A stretch of 49,336 nt of DNA from a virus: positions 1 to 49,336 of IMG/VR virus record IMGVR_UViG_3300023174_000243, one strand, 5' to 3'. The notes below the pieces were generated by a model that ran no database searches, had not been told where the DNA came from, and worked only from the letters and a program-made list of their open reading frames with translations. A program made the translations under genes and the position numbers. The stretch's first letter is position 1, and every line of letters starts with the position of its first letter. This document shows positions 39,207 to 46,768 of this stretch, piece after piece.

Positions 39207-39466
39207 AAACATTTAATGAAACATTTAAAATGTTGATGGAAGGTTTCGACAAAGAAAAGAAAGAAGGATTGCATGGTTGGTTTTCAAGAAATAAAGGTAA
39301 GGGTTGGATAGACTGTAAGACTGGAAAGCCGTGTGGCAGACAAAAAGGTGAAAAAAGAAAAGGATATCCTGCTTGCAGACCAACAAAGTCTGCATGTAAT
39401 TCCAGAAAGAGACATAAAAAAGGATCAAAGAGAATATCTTGGAAAAAAGGTGATAAGGTTAAATGA
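39203..39466 (+). CDS. Small cationic protein, DUF5872-like, 87 aa
   Basis: Starts MKTFNETFKMLMEGFDKEKK. The core GKGWIDCKTGKPCGRQKGEK then GYPACRPTKSAC matches the W-x-D...GKPCGR...YPxCRP pattern of a phage family I recall as DUF5872. Cys and Lys/Arg content suggests a small metal- or DNA-binding protein. It is the third of three overlapping cationic genes. Confidence 0.7.
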   Translation: MKTFNETFKMLMEGFDKEKKEGLHGWFSRNKGKGWIDCKTGKPCGRQKGEKRKGYPACRPTKSACNSRKRHKKGSKRISWKKGDKVK

Positions 39467-39864
39467 GAAACAACGATCAAATATTACTGGAGAATTTATA
39501 TACTACCATATTAGAAGAAAACAGTCTCTATGCATGGATGGATTCCAGTGGTCGAGTTATTACAAACAAATACGGAGAAGGTCATTTTCAAGCAGCAAAA
39601 AGAATATTAAATCAAAAGTATGGGGTTCCTGTAGATAAAATCATGTTTGCAGGAAATGCATATGAGATGCTTTTTGATAAACAATGGTTGCGCCTTACTT
39701 ATATTGGGGCAGATTTGTTTTGTCACAATAATAAAACTCTTCCTAACCAAAAGCAAATGAAAGAATTAAAAGATTTGGGCATAGAAAATAATATGAATCG
39801 AGTTATTTTTGACAATGAAGAGGATGATTATAAAATTCTTTGGACATCCGGAGATGCTTTTTAG
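39463..39864 (+). CDS. Tagged hypothetical protein, 133 aa
   Basis: Tag MRNNDQILLENLYTTILEEN, then AWMDSSGRVITNKYGEGHFQ, and later AYEMLFDKQWLRLTYIGADL. The order 'W-x-D-x2-G', a GHF/HxxA helix and a 'xLxxxxWxR' strand recalls a set of tagged phage proteins of unknown function. It lacks the shared C-terminal tag. The start overlaps the previous stop. Confidence 0.68.
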   Translation: MRNNDQILLENLYTTILEENSLYAWMDSSGRVITNKYGEGHFQAAKRILNQKYGVPVDKIMFAGNAYEMLFDKQWLRLTYIGADLFCHNNKTLPNQKQMKELKDLGIENNMNRVIFDNEEDDYKILWTSGDAF

Positions 39865-39882
39865 TTATAAATATATTATAAA

Positions 39883-40701
39883 ATGAAAACAAAAGATCAA
39901 ATACTTCTAGAAAATCTCTATTCTAACATTATTTTAAAAGAAATGGAAGAAAATGATTTTTTTAAGGGAAATGTTATTGGGAAAAAACTATATGATTCCG
40001 AAGGAAGAATAACATTTGATGGATATGATACTTATTATGAATATCCGGACAATGGAGATAAAGTCCGATATGATCAATTTAATAAATACATTTGGAATAA
40101 AAACAGAACTCTTATATATAAATCATCACAAAGATCCACAAAAGGAGAAGAAGTAATGAAATTTAATGAATATGGTAAAATAATATACCATAAACATCCC
40201 AATGGAAGTGAAGAAATAACTAAATACGATGATAAGGGAAAAATAGTATATTATAAAGTTACAGGGGAAAACGAATCGAAAAGAGAACGCGAAGAGTTTT
40301 ATGAATACAAGGATGATGGAGCAAAGAATAAAACAATTCGATTTCCAGATGGAACAGAAGCAGTTGAAAAATATAAACACGGAAGCTTAATATATAGTAA
40401 AGCACCCGATGGAACGGAAGAGTTTCGAGAATATTATACCAATGATTCTTATATTAGACCCGTAAAAACAATTACAACTATAACTCCTGATGGTAAAGAA
40501 CGTATCGCCCATTACTTTGAAGGCGGTGCTCTTAAAGGTATTGAAGATGAAAAGGGAATAACCAATTTTGAATATTTCAATGGAAAGAGTCGAGTAGCAT
40601 TTTCAAAAACAAAAAACGACGATAAAGAACAAAATATTAGAACTTCTGGAAAAAATTTATATGTTTGGAATAAAAGAATACTATCAGACACTTCCGTATA
40701 A
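39883..40701 (+). CDS. Tagged YD-repeat protein, 272 aa
   Basis: Tag MKTKDQILLENLYSNIILKE, repeats such as FNEYGKIIYHKHPNGSEEIT and YDDKGKIVYYKVTGENES, C-terminus LYVWNKRILSDTSV. It is a paralogue of the 19-20 kb genes and of 42919-43653, although it is on the other strand from the former, so the family has spread within the genome. Confidence 0.7.
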   Translation: MKTKDQILLENLYSNIILKEMEENDFFKGNVIGKKLYDSEGRITFDGYDTYYEYPDNGDKVRYDQFNKYIWNKNRTLIYKSSQRSTKGEEVMKFNEYGKIIYHKHPNGSEEITKYDDKGKIVYYKVTGENESKREREEFYEYKDDGAKNKTIRFPDGTEAVEKYKHGSLIYSKAPDGTEEFREYYTNDSYIRPVKTITTITPDGKERIAHYFEGGALKGIEDEKGITNFEYFNGKSRVAFSKTKNDDKEQNIRTSGKNLYVWNKRILSDTSV

Positions 40702-40703
40702 AT

Positions 40704-42581
40704 TTATTTACTTCCCGGTTTCCATGTATCCTTATGCTCTGGAGTATTTAATTCTTTGAACTTATGGGTTATAAATCTACAAAGTTCCGATCTTACGATA
40801 TCTTCTTCTGTTAATTCCATACAGAATATACCATTCTCTTTTGATTCTTCGGTATTGAATAAATCATAGACTTTAGAGAAACCAGACTTTCCATGAGGAA
40901 GATCACTTTGTTCTGGATCTCCACATAGAAATACTTTTGAGAATTCTCCGATTCTACTCATAATTGTCTGTATTTCTCTTGTTGAGAAGTTCTGTATTTC
41001 ATCTGCACAGATAAACTTTGCAGAGAAGTGCAGACCTCTTGCAAAGTTAATGGGACAAATTGTTAATCTATTATCCTTTTGAAGTTTATCAATAGTTGGT
41101 TTGCTTAATAGCTCAGAGAACTTGTCATGGAACGGTGTTAGATACACATTGAATTTTTCCATTATATCCCCCGGAAGGAATCCTAATTTTGAATCGGAAG
41201 ATTCTACTGCGGATCTAACCAAAACCAAATCTGAAACTCTTTTTTTGTTTAAAAGTGTTAAACCACAATACATTGACAAAATTGTATTATGTGTTACGAT
41301 ATAATTATCAGTAATATATAAATGTTTTGGATGATCTATTAATATACATTGACATTCTTTTTTTCCGATTAATTCTACATTTGTTATATATCGTATTGGT
41401 TTATATTTTGTTTTTGGTTTAACTAAACTATTTTTTCTTTTTATAAAAAATGGATTTATATCATTTGGTAACGAGATATGACAACAATAAGAATCTAGTC
41501 CCTGTTTTTCTTCATTTTTATATGTAAAATAATTTTTATGTTTTGATGTTTTGACTGTACCGCCAAGAGAATTTACGAGTTCAATAAAATTATTTTTTAA
41601 TAATTCCGAAGTTGTTGTGAATACACATGAATATCCTTTATTGGACACATGACCATCTGTATCCATCAACCCCCTCAATAATTCTATTCTAGACTCTATA
41701 TCTGAATATAAATATTCTTTTGGTATAAATTTTTCATCAGAATATTTTCCAAATAAATCATAATCTTTAATTTTATTTAAAATTAAATTTGTATTAGATT
41801 CTCCGATTATTCTATAATCATATTTATCAACGTGTTTTATACTATGTTTTTTTGGTAAAATATTTTTTATTTTATTAATTATTTCATCATCACCAGATGA
41901 TATCATAACTGATGTTCTTAATCCGCCATCACCTAAAAGAACTCCCATTAAATATGGGTGAATTAAAAAATCTTGTTTTTTGAAAGATACTGGGTTTACT
42001 ATAGGTATGCTATAATTTTTTCTACCTCCTCTACCTATTAAGTTATTTTTTATTTCTTTTAGAGGTAAAACGATTCCATCGTGATTTGCTTTTATTTTTT
42101 TACCATTCTTTTTTATTCTATAATTTCTATGGGTTTCTGTTTTTACAGACCATAAATGATCATCACAGCATTCGGTAAAAGACCCATCCGAAAATGTTAT
42201 TTTGAAAACATCTTTTTCGCCTTGTGGATGTATTGATATAATTTTTGTTGGTGTTCCGTCTACTGATATGACTTCATCGTTTTCTTTTAAATTTCCCATA
42301 GTTGTCCAACCATTAGGAGTTAAAATTTTAGAATCGAGAGGTTGTGCTTTACTGGTTCCTGCTGGGCCTTTTAATAAAAGAACTTTTGTTTTCTTATCTA
42401 GAAATATATTTATTATTTCCTTTTGTTTATCTGTCCAAGGCAATTCTTTTATTTGCAATTCAAAATTTATCTTTTCTTTTTGAAAGACATATGGAGAATT
42501 ATCTTCCGAGGATTTCTGCACCTTTGCGTTATTTAGTTCCTGAGAACTAACCGACTTTTGACGGCGGATTTTTTGTTTCAT
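40704..42581 (-). CDS. phoH: PhoH-like ATPase interrupted by an intein
   Basis: 625 aa: N-extein 1-78, intein 79-432, C-extein 433-625. The joined exteins (271 aa) form a PhoH protein with Walker A GPAGTSKT (split by the intein after Lys78) and Walker B FICADEIQNF, plus CGDPEQSDLP. PhoH proteins are ATPases, possibly RNA helicase or ribonuclease related, and common in large phages. Splicing is needed to rebuild the P-loop, so the unspliced protein should be inactive. The gene abuts the stop of the 89-aa gene upstream. Confidence 0.9.
   Translation of the reverse strand: MKQKIRRQKSVSSQELNNAKVQKSSEDNSPYVFQKEKINFELQIKELPWTDKQKEIINIFLDKKTKVLLLKGPAGTSKAQPLDSKILTPNGWTTMGNLKENDEVISVDGTPTKIISIHPQGEKDVFKITFSDGSFTECCDDHLWSVKTETHRNYRIKKNGKKIKANHDGIVLPLKEIKNNLIGRGGRKNYSIPIVNPVSFKKQDFLIHPYLMGVLLGDGGLRTSVMISSGDDEIINKIKNILPKKHSIKHVDKYDYRIIGESNTNLILNKIKDYDLFGKYSDEKFIPKEYLYSDIESRIELLRGLMDTDGHVSNKGYSCVFTTTSELLKNNFIELVNSLGGTVKTSKHKNYFTYKNEEKQGLDSYCCHISLPNDINPFFIKRKNSLVKPKTKYKPIRYITNVELIGKKECQCILIDHPKHLYITDNYIVTHNTILSMYCGLTLLNKKRVSDLVLVRSAVESSDSKLGFLPGDIMEKFNVYLTPFHDKFSELLSKPTIDKLQKDNRLTICPINFARGLHFSAKFICADEIQNFSTREIQTIMSRIGEFSKVFLCGDPEQSDLPHGKSGFSKVYDLFNTEESKENGIFCMELTEEDIVRSELCRFITHKFKELNTPEHKDTWKPGSK
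41286..42347 (-). other. Intein, class 3-type, with LAGLIDADG endonuclease
   Basis: 354 residues starting AQPLDSKILTPNGW and ending ITDNYIVTHN, followed by Thr. The first residue is Ala, so standard N-S shift is impossible. Trp in CCDDHLW, Cys in KECQCILIDHPKHLY and the +1 Thr form the W-C-T set of class 3 inteins. LMGVLLGDGGL and LLRGLMDTDGHV are the two LAGLIDADG helices of a homing endonuclease. Confidence 0.85.
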
Positions 42582-42851
42582 TTAAATGTTTGGTTCTTTT
42601 ACTGCTGAAAACAGATGTCGAATCAAATTATCTTTTAGAACCCAATTTTGTTCATCTTCTTCTCCTATCATGTTTAGATGGTTTATTAATTCATCTATAC
42701 CTTCTTTTGACATATTTTGGAGATTGCTCAAATGATTTATTGAAGGATTCCATCCTCTTCCCAATCCAATTTCTATTTGTTGAAATTTGTTTTCTTGAGG
42801 ATCATTCTCTTCATAGAGTTTTTGTAGAAGTTCTATATCTTTTTTTGTCAT
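42582..42851 (-). CDS. Hypothetical protein, 89 aa
   Basis: Helical, acidic, soluble protein (MTKKDIELLQKLYEENDPQE...); the first 15 residues have some likeness to the tag but lack LLE. Its TAA directly precedes the PhoH ATG. No family recognised. Confidence 0.6.
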   Translation of the reverse strand: MTKKDIELLQKLYEENDPQENKFQQIEIGLGRGWNPSINHLSNLQNMSKEGIDELINHLNMIGEEDEQNWVLKDNLIRHLFSAVKEPNI

Positions 42852-42918
42852 ATAATTATTTATGTGTTATACTCGTAAAAGTAGTAAAAAAGTTTTATTT
42901 TTTACTAAATATTTGAAT

Positions 42919-43653
42919 ATGATGAGATCAAAAGACCATATACTTTTGGAAACCCTTTATAATAAAATTTTTTTAAAAGAAAATGTAAATGAAGATGAAT
43001 ATGATGATACTCATGTAAAAATACGAGACTCTAATGGTAAAATAATATCAATAGAGGATTCCAAAGGTAGGTTGGTTTATAAGAAATATGTCGGGGGTCG
43101 AGAAGAGAAAATCAAATACGATGATAAGGGAAAAATAGTATATCATAAACACTTCAATGGCACAGAAGAAGAGTTTAAATATGATGATGATGGGCGGACG
43201 ATTTATTATAAGTATCCGGATGGAACTCAATATTTTACGGACAGAACTACGAATACAGATACTACAATATTTCCGAGCGGGAAGAAAGACATTAAAAAAT
43301 TTAACGGAGGAGATGAAGACAAAATCGCTAATTTAATATATCATAAAGATACAGAAGGCACGGAAAGATTTTGGGAATATGATGATAAGGGAAACAAATT
43401 ATCATACAGAGATTCCAATGGCACTAAACATGAATGGAAATATGATGATAAGGGAAATATAATATATAAAGATGACGAGTTCGGAAGCGATCGTTATTTA
43501 TATGATAAACGTGGAAATAGACATTTAATGGAATCTAAAGGAAGAAATGGTGGTGTGTTGTATTGTAGATATGACGATGAGGGGAATTCCAAATATAATT
43601 GGAAAAGAAGAATGATACTACCAAAAGAACCCAAAGAAGAGCCTCCCTTTTGA
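42919..43653 (+). CDS. Tagged YD-repeat protein, 244 aa
   Basis: From MMRSKDHILLETLYNKIFLK. Repeats include YDDKGKIVYHKHFNGTEEEF, YDDDGRTIYYKYPDGTQ and YDDKGNIIYKDDEFG. Near the end is KYNWKRRMILPKEPKEEP, the shared C-terminal tag with a short Pro/Glu extension. A longer frame upstream starts inside the opposite gene's region and is not used. Confidence 0.7.
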   Translation: MMRSKDHILLETLYNKIFLKENVNEDEYDDTHVKIRDSNGKIISIEDSKGRLVYKKYVGGREEKIKYDDKGKIVYHKHFNGTEEEFKYDDDGRTIYYKYPDGTQYFTDRTTNTDTTIFPSGKKDIKKFNGGDEDKIANLIYHKDTEGTERFWEYDDKGNKLSYRDSNGTKHEWKYDDKGNIIYKDDEFGSDRYLYDKRGNRHLMESKGRNGGVLYCRYDDEGNSKYNWKRRMILPKEPKEEPPF

Positions 43654-43680
43654 TATAACAAACTACAAAATTAAATAATT

Positions 43681-44160
43681 TTAAAATTCAAAGCTTTTCC
43701 AAGAATCTTCGCGTCCGGGGCGGGTGGGTAATGTATATTTGAAAGTACTATCTTTATTTATAGATTTTCCATTAGCATAGTAATAGGAATCTGTACTTTT
43801 GCCATTTGTTACAACTTCCATAATAAAATCGTCTCTATTTGGTCGTTTCTCTTCAACTACTTCAATATTATTATCCTCTTTAGATTTGTAATATGTATAT
43901 ATTATTTCACCATTTTTAAAAGAATAATAATCATTGAGATCTGTGTTTTCCGCATAATTTTCAGGATTTGATTCGTCTTGGAATTTTACTCCATATTTAT
44001 TTTCAGTAACGTTCCATCCTGCTTGTTCGGCTTCTTCTTTTGATTTGGGAAAAGAATATGATAATACTTTGTTTTTAAGATGGTTAAACATCTTGGAATC
44101 ATTTGTATTAACTTCAGAATTTTCTTTTAAAAGACTTTCACATATTTTATTATAGCTCAT
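43681..44160 (-). CDS. Tagged hypothetical protein, 159 aa
   Basis: N-terminus MSYNKICESLLKENSEVNTN is a shortened tag. The VLSYSFPKSKEEAEQAGWNV block is shared with the next gene, which makes them paralogues. The C-terminus PTRPGREDSWKSFEF matches the protein at 2475-3086. Beta-rich middle. No enzymatic motif is seen. Confidence 0.65.
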   Translation of the reverse strand: MSYNKICESLLKENSEVNTNDSKMFNHLKNKVLSYSFPKSKEEAEQAGWNVTENKYGVKFQDESNPENYAENTDLNDYYSFKNGEIIYTYYKSKEDNNIEVVEEKRPNRDDFIMEVVTNGKSTDSYYYANGKSINKDSTFKYTLPTRPGREDSWKSFEF

Positions 44161-44169
44161 AATATATAT

Positions 44170-44733
44170 TTACATCTCATCTTGTATTATTCTTCTAGTC
44201 CAAGAATATTTTTCACTTCCCGTATTATTATCATATCTATGATATTGTTGTCTATTATTTGAAAGTTGCGATTGAATTGTTTTTTGTTTTCCTCCAATTT
44301 CCCTTTCTTGTTTGCTCATTGGAATAGGATTTTCTTTAATAGTTTTATAGTTTACTAACCAGCGTTCTTCGTAGGTATCTTTGTATAAGTCTATTTCATA
44401 AATAATATTTCGATCAGATATAACGGATTCACTTACTGAAGAAGATGTATCGCTTTTATAGAAAACATAATTTTGAATACTTGAATCATATGACATATAT
44501 ACAGAATTTGGAAAAAATCTTATGAATAAACGAGAATCTTCTAACTTTATAGAAGCTGCGAAATCTTTCGAGGATTCTATGATTTCCCATCCCATTTCTC
44601 TTGCTTCTTCTTCATTCTTGGGGTATTTATGAGATAAAACAATATCCTTAATCCTATCAAAGTCTTGTTTAAGTTCTTCCTGACTTCTAGAATTTTCTTG
44701 TAAAATAGTTTTATATAAACGATTAAAAATCAC
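44170..44733 (-). CDS. Tagged hypothetical protein, 187 aa
   Basis: N-terminus MIFNRLYKTILQENSRSQEE, then VLSHKYPKNEEEAREMGWEI as in its neighbour, and the C-terminus KYSWTRRIIQDEM, the second shared tag. It therefore links the two groups: its body is related to 43681 and its tail to the YD-repeat proteins. Gap to the next gene is 9 nt. Confidence 0.65.
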   Translation of the reverse strand: MIFNRLYKTILQENSRSQEELKQDFDRIKDIVLSHKYPKNEEEAREMGWEIIESSKDFAASIKLEDSRLFIRFFPNSVYMSYDSSIQNYVFYKSDTSSSVSESVISDRNIIYEIDLYKDTYEERWLVNYKTIKENPIPMSKQEREIGGKQKTIQSQLSNNRQQYHRYDNNTGSEKYSWTRRIIQDEM

Positions 44734-44759
44734 ATTTATATTTACTATATATTTTTGTT

Positions 44760-44954
44760 TTATTTAAAAGAAACACTACCCCGAAGTAAAAGCATAATGA
44801 TAAATGCATAAAACCAATTTGTCCACGTAAAAGGAATTGTTAAACTAAACAATCCATTTACAGACCAAATCAACAGAAATGGAGTGATAAGTAGAAGTCC
44901 AATTACAATTAGGATTAATCCTAATCCAGCGAAAAGCATTTCGTTATTTTTCAT
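44760..44954 (-). CDS. Small membrane protein, 64 aa
   Basis: Two hydrophobic segments, residues 6-30 (LFAGLGLILIVIGLLLITPF) and 44-58. The ATG overlaps the stop of the 55-aa gene. Last gene of a five-gene operon from the promoter at 45618. No family recognised. Confidence 0.6.
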   Translation of the reverse strand: MKNNEMLFAGLGLILIVIGLLLITPFLLIWSVNGLFSLTIPFTWTNWFYAFIIMLLLRGSVSFK

Positions 44955-45118
44955 AATGGTATTCCTCCGATTGTAATCGTATAGTTAAAGAAGTATAGTG
45001 CAATTGCTTTGACGATTACCATTGTCAGCCCCAACAAACAGGCTCCAAAATATATGCAACCAAATCCTAAAATTGCCAGTACTGGCCCATCTGGTATTTC
45101 AATGTCTTTTAGTTTCAT
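44951..45118 (-). CDS. Small membrane protein, 55 aa
   Basis: MKLKDIEIPDGPVLAILGFG then a hydrophobic stretch through residue 45. The ATG at 45118 fits the overlap-type spacing from the 54-aa gene's stop (ATAGTATG). It forms a pair of small membrane proteins with the next gene. Confidence 0.58.
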   Translation of the reverse strand: MKLKDIEIPDGPVLAILGFGCIYFGACLLGLTMVIVKAIALYFFNYTITIGGIPL

Positions 45119-45119
45119 A

Positions 45120-45284
45120 CTATTCGTTAATCCATTCCTCCAGAGTATTGAATTGATATCCAATAGCTTTCAAGAAGCATTCCAAAGTCGATACCATTTC
45201 TGTCATGTCAATGTCGGGATCAATTGTGAATTCCACTTTTTGATTTCCGTATTTGCTTATTAGTTTTATGTAGTTTTCTTCCAT
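45120..45284 (-). CDS. Small hypothetical protein, 54 aa
   Basis: MEENYIKLISKYGNQKVEFT, then IDPDIDMTEMVSTLECFLKA; a beta hairpin and helix. A short phage-type protein; no function known. Confidence 0.62.
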   Translation of the reverse strand: MEENYIKLISKYGNQKVEFTIDPDIDMTEMVSTLECFLKAIGYQFNTLEEWINE

Positions 45285-45292
45285 ATGTTTAT

Positions 45293-45433
45293 TTAATCCT
45301 CATCTTCTTCTGTTTCGATAAGATACCATCCAAGATTAGAAAGCAATTTTTCTCTAGCTTCTTCCAAGGTATTTGCTTCAATTAAAAAGGATTCTTCATC
45401 TAAGTCTCCGGTAACACCCATGTATGTTTTCAT
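45293..45433 (-). CDS. Small hypothetical protein, 46 aa
   Basis: MKTYMGVTGDLDEESFLIEA, then NTLEEAREKLLSNLGWYLIE; beta-beta-alpha plan. The ATG overlaps the TGA of the 58-aa gene. Confidence 0.62.
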   Translation of the reverse strand: MKTYMGVTGDLDEESFLIEANTLEEAREKLLSNLGWYLIETEEDED

Positions 45434-45606
45434 GCTTCCATCCACCCTTCTGTTTTTAAATAGTAATCTAAGATAGTCAACTCAGAAGATTCAGGGATCA
45501 TTCCATCCAATCTCCTAATAAAGAATTGAAAATCTTCTTTATAAAAACCATATTTAATGCCGCTGAACTCGATTATGGTTTCTTTTCTATTCTTATATGA
45601 TTTCAT
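45430..45606 (-). CDS. Small hypothetical protein, 58 aa
   Basis: MKSYKNRKETIIEFSGIKYG, then FYKEDFQFFIRRLDGMIPES. First gene of the five-gene operon. Soluble, mixed alpha/beta; no family recognised. Confidence 0.62.
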   Translation of the reverse strand: MKSYKNRKETIIEFSGIKYGFYKEDFQFFIRRLDGMIPESSELTILDYYLKTEGWMEA

Positions 45607-45617
45607 GTCGTGCGGAT

Positions 45618-45646
45618 ATATTATAGATTTTTTTTGAAAGTGTCAA
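45618..45646 (-). promoter_or_regulatory. Promoter of the small-protein operon
   Basis: TTGACA (45641-45646), 17-nt spacer, TAATAT (45618-45623), and 11 nt to the ATG. Confidence 0.78.
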
Positions 45647-45677
45647 GGGGATTTTTGTTTTTTATAGAAAAAATATA

Positions 45678-46337
45678 TCAATCTTTTACAATCTCGTCAA
45701 GATGTTTTTTCATCTTTTTGAATACTACCTTATGAAGTCCTTTGTATTTTTCTTCGATCATTGGAAGTATAACACTTCTGCTCCAATTACGCATCAACGA
45801 TAAATCGGAATTTAGTTCGTCTTCCATTGCATATTTTGTGAGATTGTGATGTTTTAAATAATTAAGGAAGTCAACTTTCTTGTTCAACAGGAAAGGACGA
45901 AATACGGAAACTTCTGGATACTTGCAATAAAATTGAATTGGAATATATTCGGGTGTTCCTTTGAGGAAATTGAGGAAATATGATTCCACACAATCATCCA
46001 AATGATGAGCAGTGCAAATATAATGGTAATCATATTTCCTTGCGAAGTTCCGAAGCAAATCATATCTTACTTTCCTACAAAAATCTTCCTTGCTACCTTT
46101 CTCATATTTTTCCTTGGTTGTCAGAATACTATAAGGAATCGAAATATGTTTGCAGAAATTTTCCACCTTGGTTGCGATCTCATCATCTTGTGGAATGAAT
46201 TTGTTATTCACATGAACAACAACAAAGGGGAATCTTTTTTCCGTCAAGAATTTACAAGCTGCGATACTATCCACTCCACCAGAAAGAGCCAGAATGAATT
46301 TATAATTTGGAAAGTATTTTTTGTTGTAGGTTAGCAT
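45678..46337 (-). CDS. tilS: TilS-like tRNA(Ile)-lysidine synthase (PP-loop ATPase)
   Basis: 219 aa. LALSGGVDSIAACKF is the PP-loop (Ser19-Ser24), and CTAHHLDDCVESYFLNFLKG and LMRNWSRSVILP follow in the order seen in TilS. It lacks the C-terminal domains of the bacterial enzyme, so it is a minimal form. TilS makes lysidine at C34 of tRNA-Ile2(CAT) so that it reads ATA. The gene lies 23 nt downstream of a tRNA cluster that contains a CAT-anticodon tRNA and is probably on the same transcript. Confidence 0.82.
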   Translation of the reverse strand: MLTYNKKYFPNYKFILALSGGVDSIAACKFLTEKRFPFVVVHVNNKFIPQDDEIATKVENFCKHISIPYSILTTKEKYEKGSKEDFCRKVRYDLLRNFARKYDYHYICTAHHLDDCVESYFLNFLKGTPEYIPIQFYCKYPEVSVFRPFLLNKKVDFLNYLKHHNLTKYAMEDELNSDLSLMRNWSRSVILPMIEEKYKGLHKVVFKKMKKHLDEIVKD

Positions 46338-46359
46338 TTGTGTTAATTAAAAAAAAAAA

Positions 46360-46434
46360 TGGTGTCCCTGCCAGAATTTGAATCTGGACGAAAACTTTAG
46401 AAGAGTTCTATGCTATCCGTTACATCACAGGGAC
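46360..46434 (-). tRNA. tRNA-Arg (anticodon TCT)
   Basis: Acceptor GTCCCTG/CAGGGAC, anticodon loop CTTCTAA, T-arm CCAGA-TTCAAAT-TCTGG, encoded CCA. Reads AGA, a common codon in this AT-rich genome. Confidence 0.93.
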
Positions 46435-46440
46435 TTTAAA

Positions 46441-46515
46441 TGGTGGGCCAGCCGGTAATCGAAACCGGATTGAGAATTTATGAGATTCCTATTTTAACCA
46501 TTAAATTACAAGCCC
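46441..46515 (-). tRNA. tRNA with CAT anticodon: candidate tRNA-Ile2 (or Met)
   Basis: Acceptor GGGCTTG/CTGGCCC with one mismatch, anticodon loop CTCATAA, T-arm CCGGT-TTCGATT-ACCGG, encoded CCA. C4-G69 is present, as in E. coli tRNA-Ile2 and unlike its elongator Met. With a TilS gene just downstream this favours tRNA-Ile2, but Met cannot be excluded. Confidence 0.85.
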
Positions 46516-46525
46516 TTATAAAAAT

Positions 46526-46607
46526 TACCCCTACCCGGACTCGAACCGGGAAGCCAAAAGGCATTCGATCTTAAATCGAATGTGTTTGCCAATTTCACCA
46601 TAGGGGC
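46526..46607 (-). tRNA. tRNA-Leu (anticodon TAA)
   Basis: Acceptor GCCCCTA/TAGGGGT, anticodon stem TTCGA/TCGAA with loop TTTAAGA, variable arm GCCTTTTGGC, T-arm CCCGG-TTCGAGT-CCGGG. No CCA encoded. Confidence 0.93.
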
Positions 46608-46624
46608 TTAAATTCTATTCTATC

Positions 46625-46666
46625 AAAAATCTTTTCTGATTTTTTTAAAAGGTTCAGATAACCTTT
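46625..46666 (-). promoter_or_regulatory. tRNA leader double hairpin, unit 1
   Basis: AAAGGTT/AACCTTT and then AAAAATC/GATTTTT in the leader ahead of tRNA-Leu; same sequence as unit 3. Confidence 0.7.
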
Positions 46667-46680
46667 ACTAATCTTCAAAT

Positions 46681-46709
46681 ACTTTATCAATTTTTTCTGA
46701 AAAGGTCAA
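46681..46709 (-). promoter_or_regulatory. Promoter of tRNA unit 1 (Leu-CAT-Arg-tilS)
   Basis: TTGACC (46704-46709), 17-nt spacer, TAAAGT (46681-46686). Confidence 0.72.
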
Positions 46710-46768
46710 GAAGTATTTTCGATTTTTTTATCCGGATCATCGAGAACCTTTTTATATTTTGTAATATG

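Noticed and set aside
41286-42347. Possible separate LAGLIDADG gene instead of an intein
   Set aside because: The frame is continuous with both PhoH halves, the borders fall exactly within Walker A, and splicing-block residues are present at both ends.
46625-46666. Terminator reading of the hairpins ahead of the tRNAs
   Set aside because: The hairpins lie downstream of promoters and upstream of the tRNAs, and the minus-strand 3' sides are not followed by a convincing T run.
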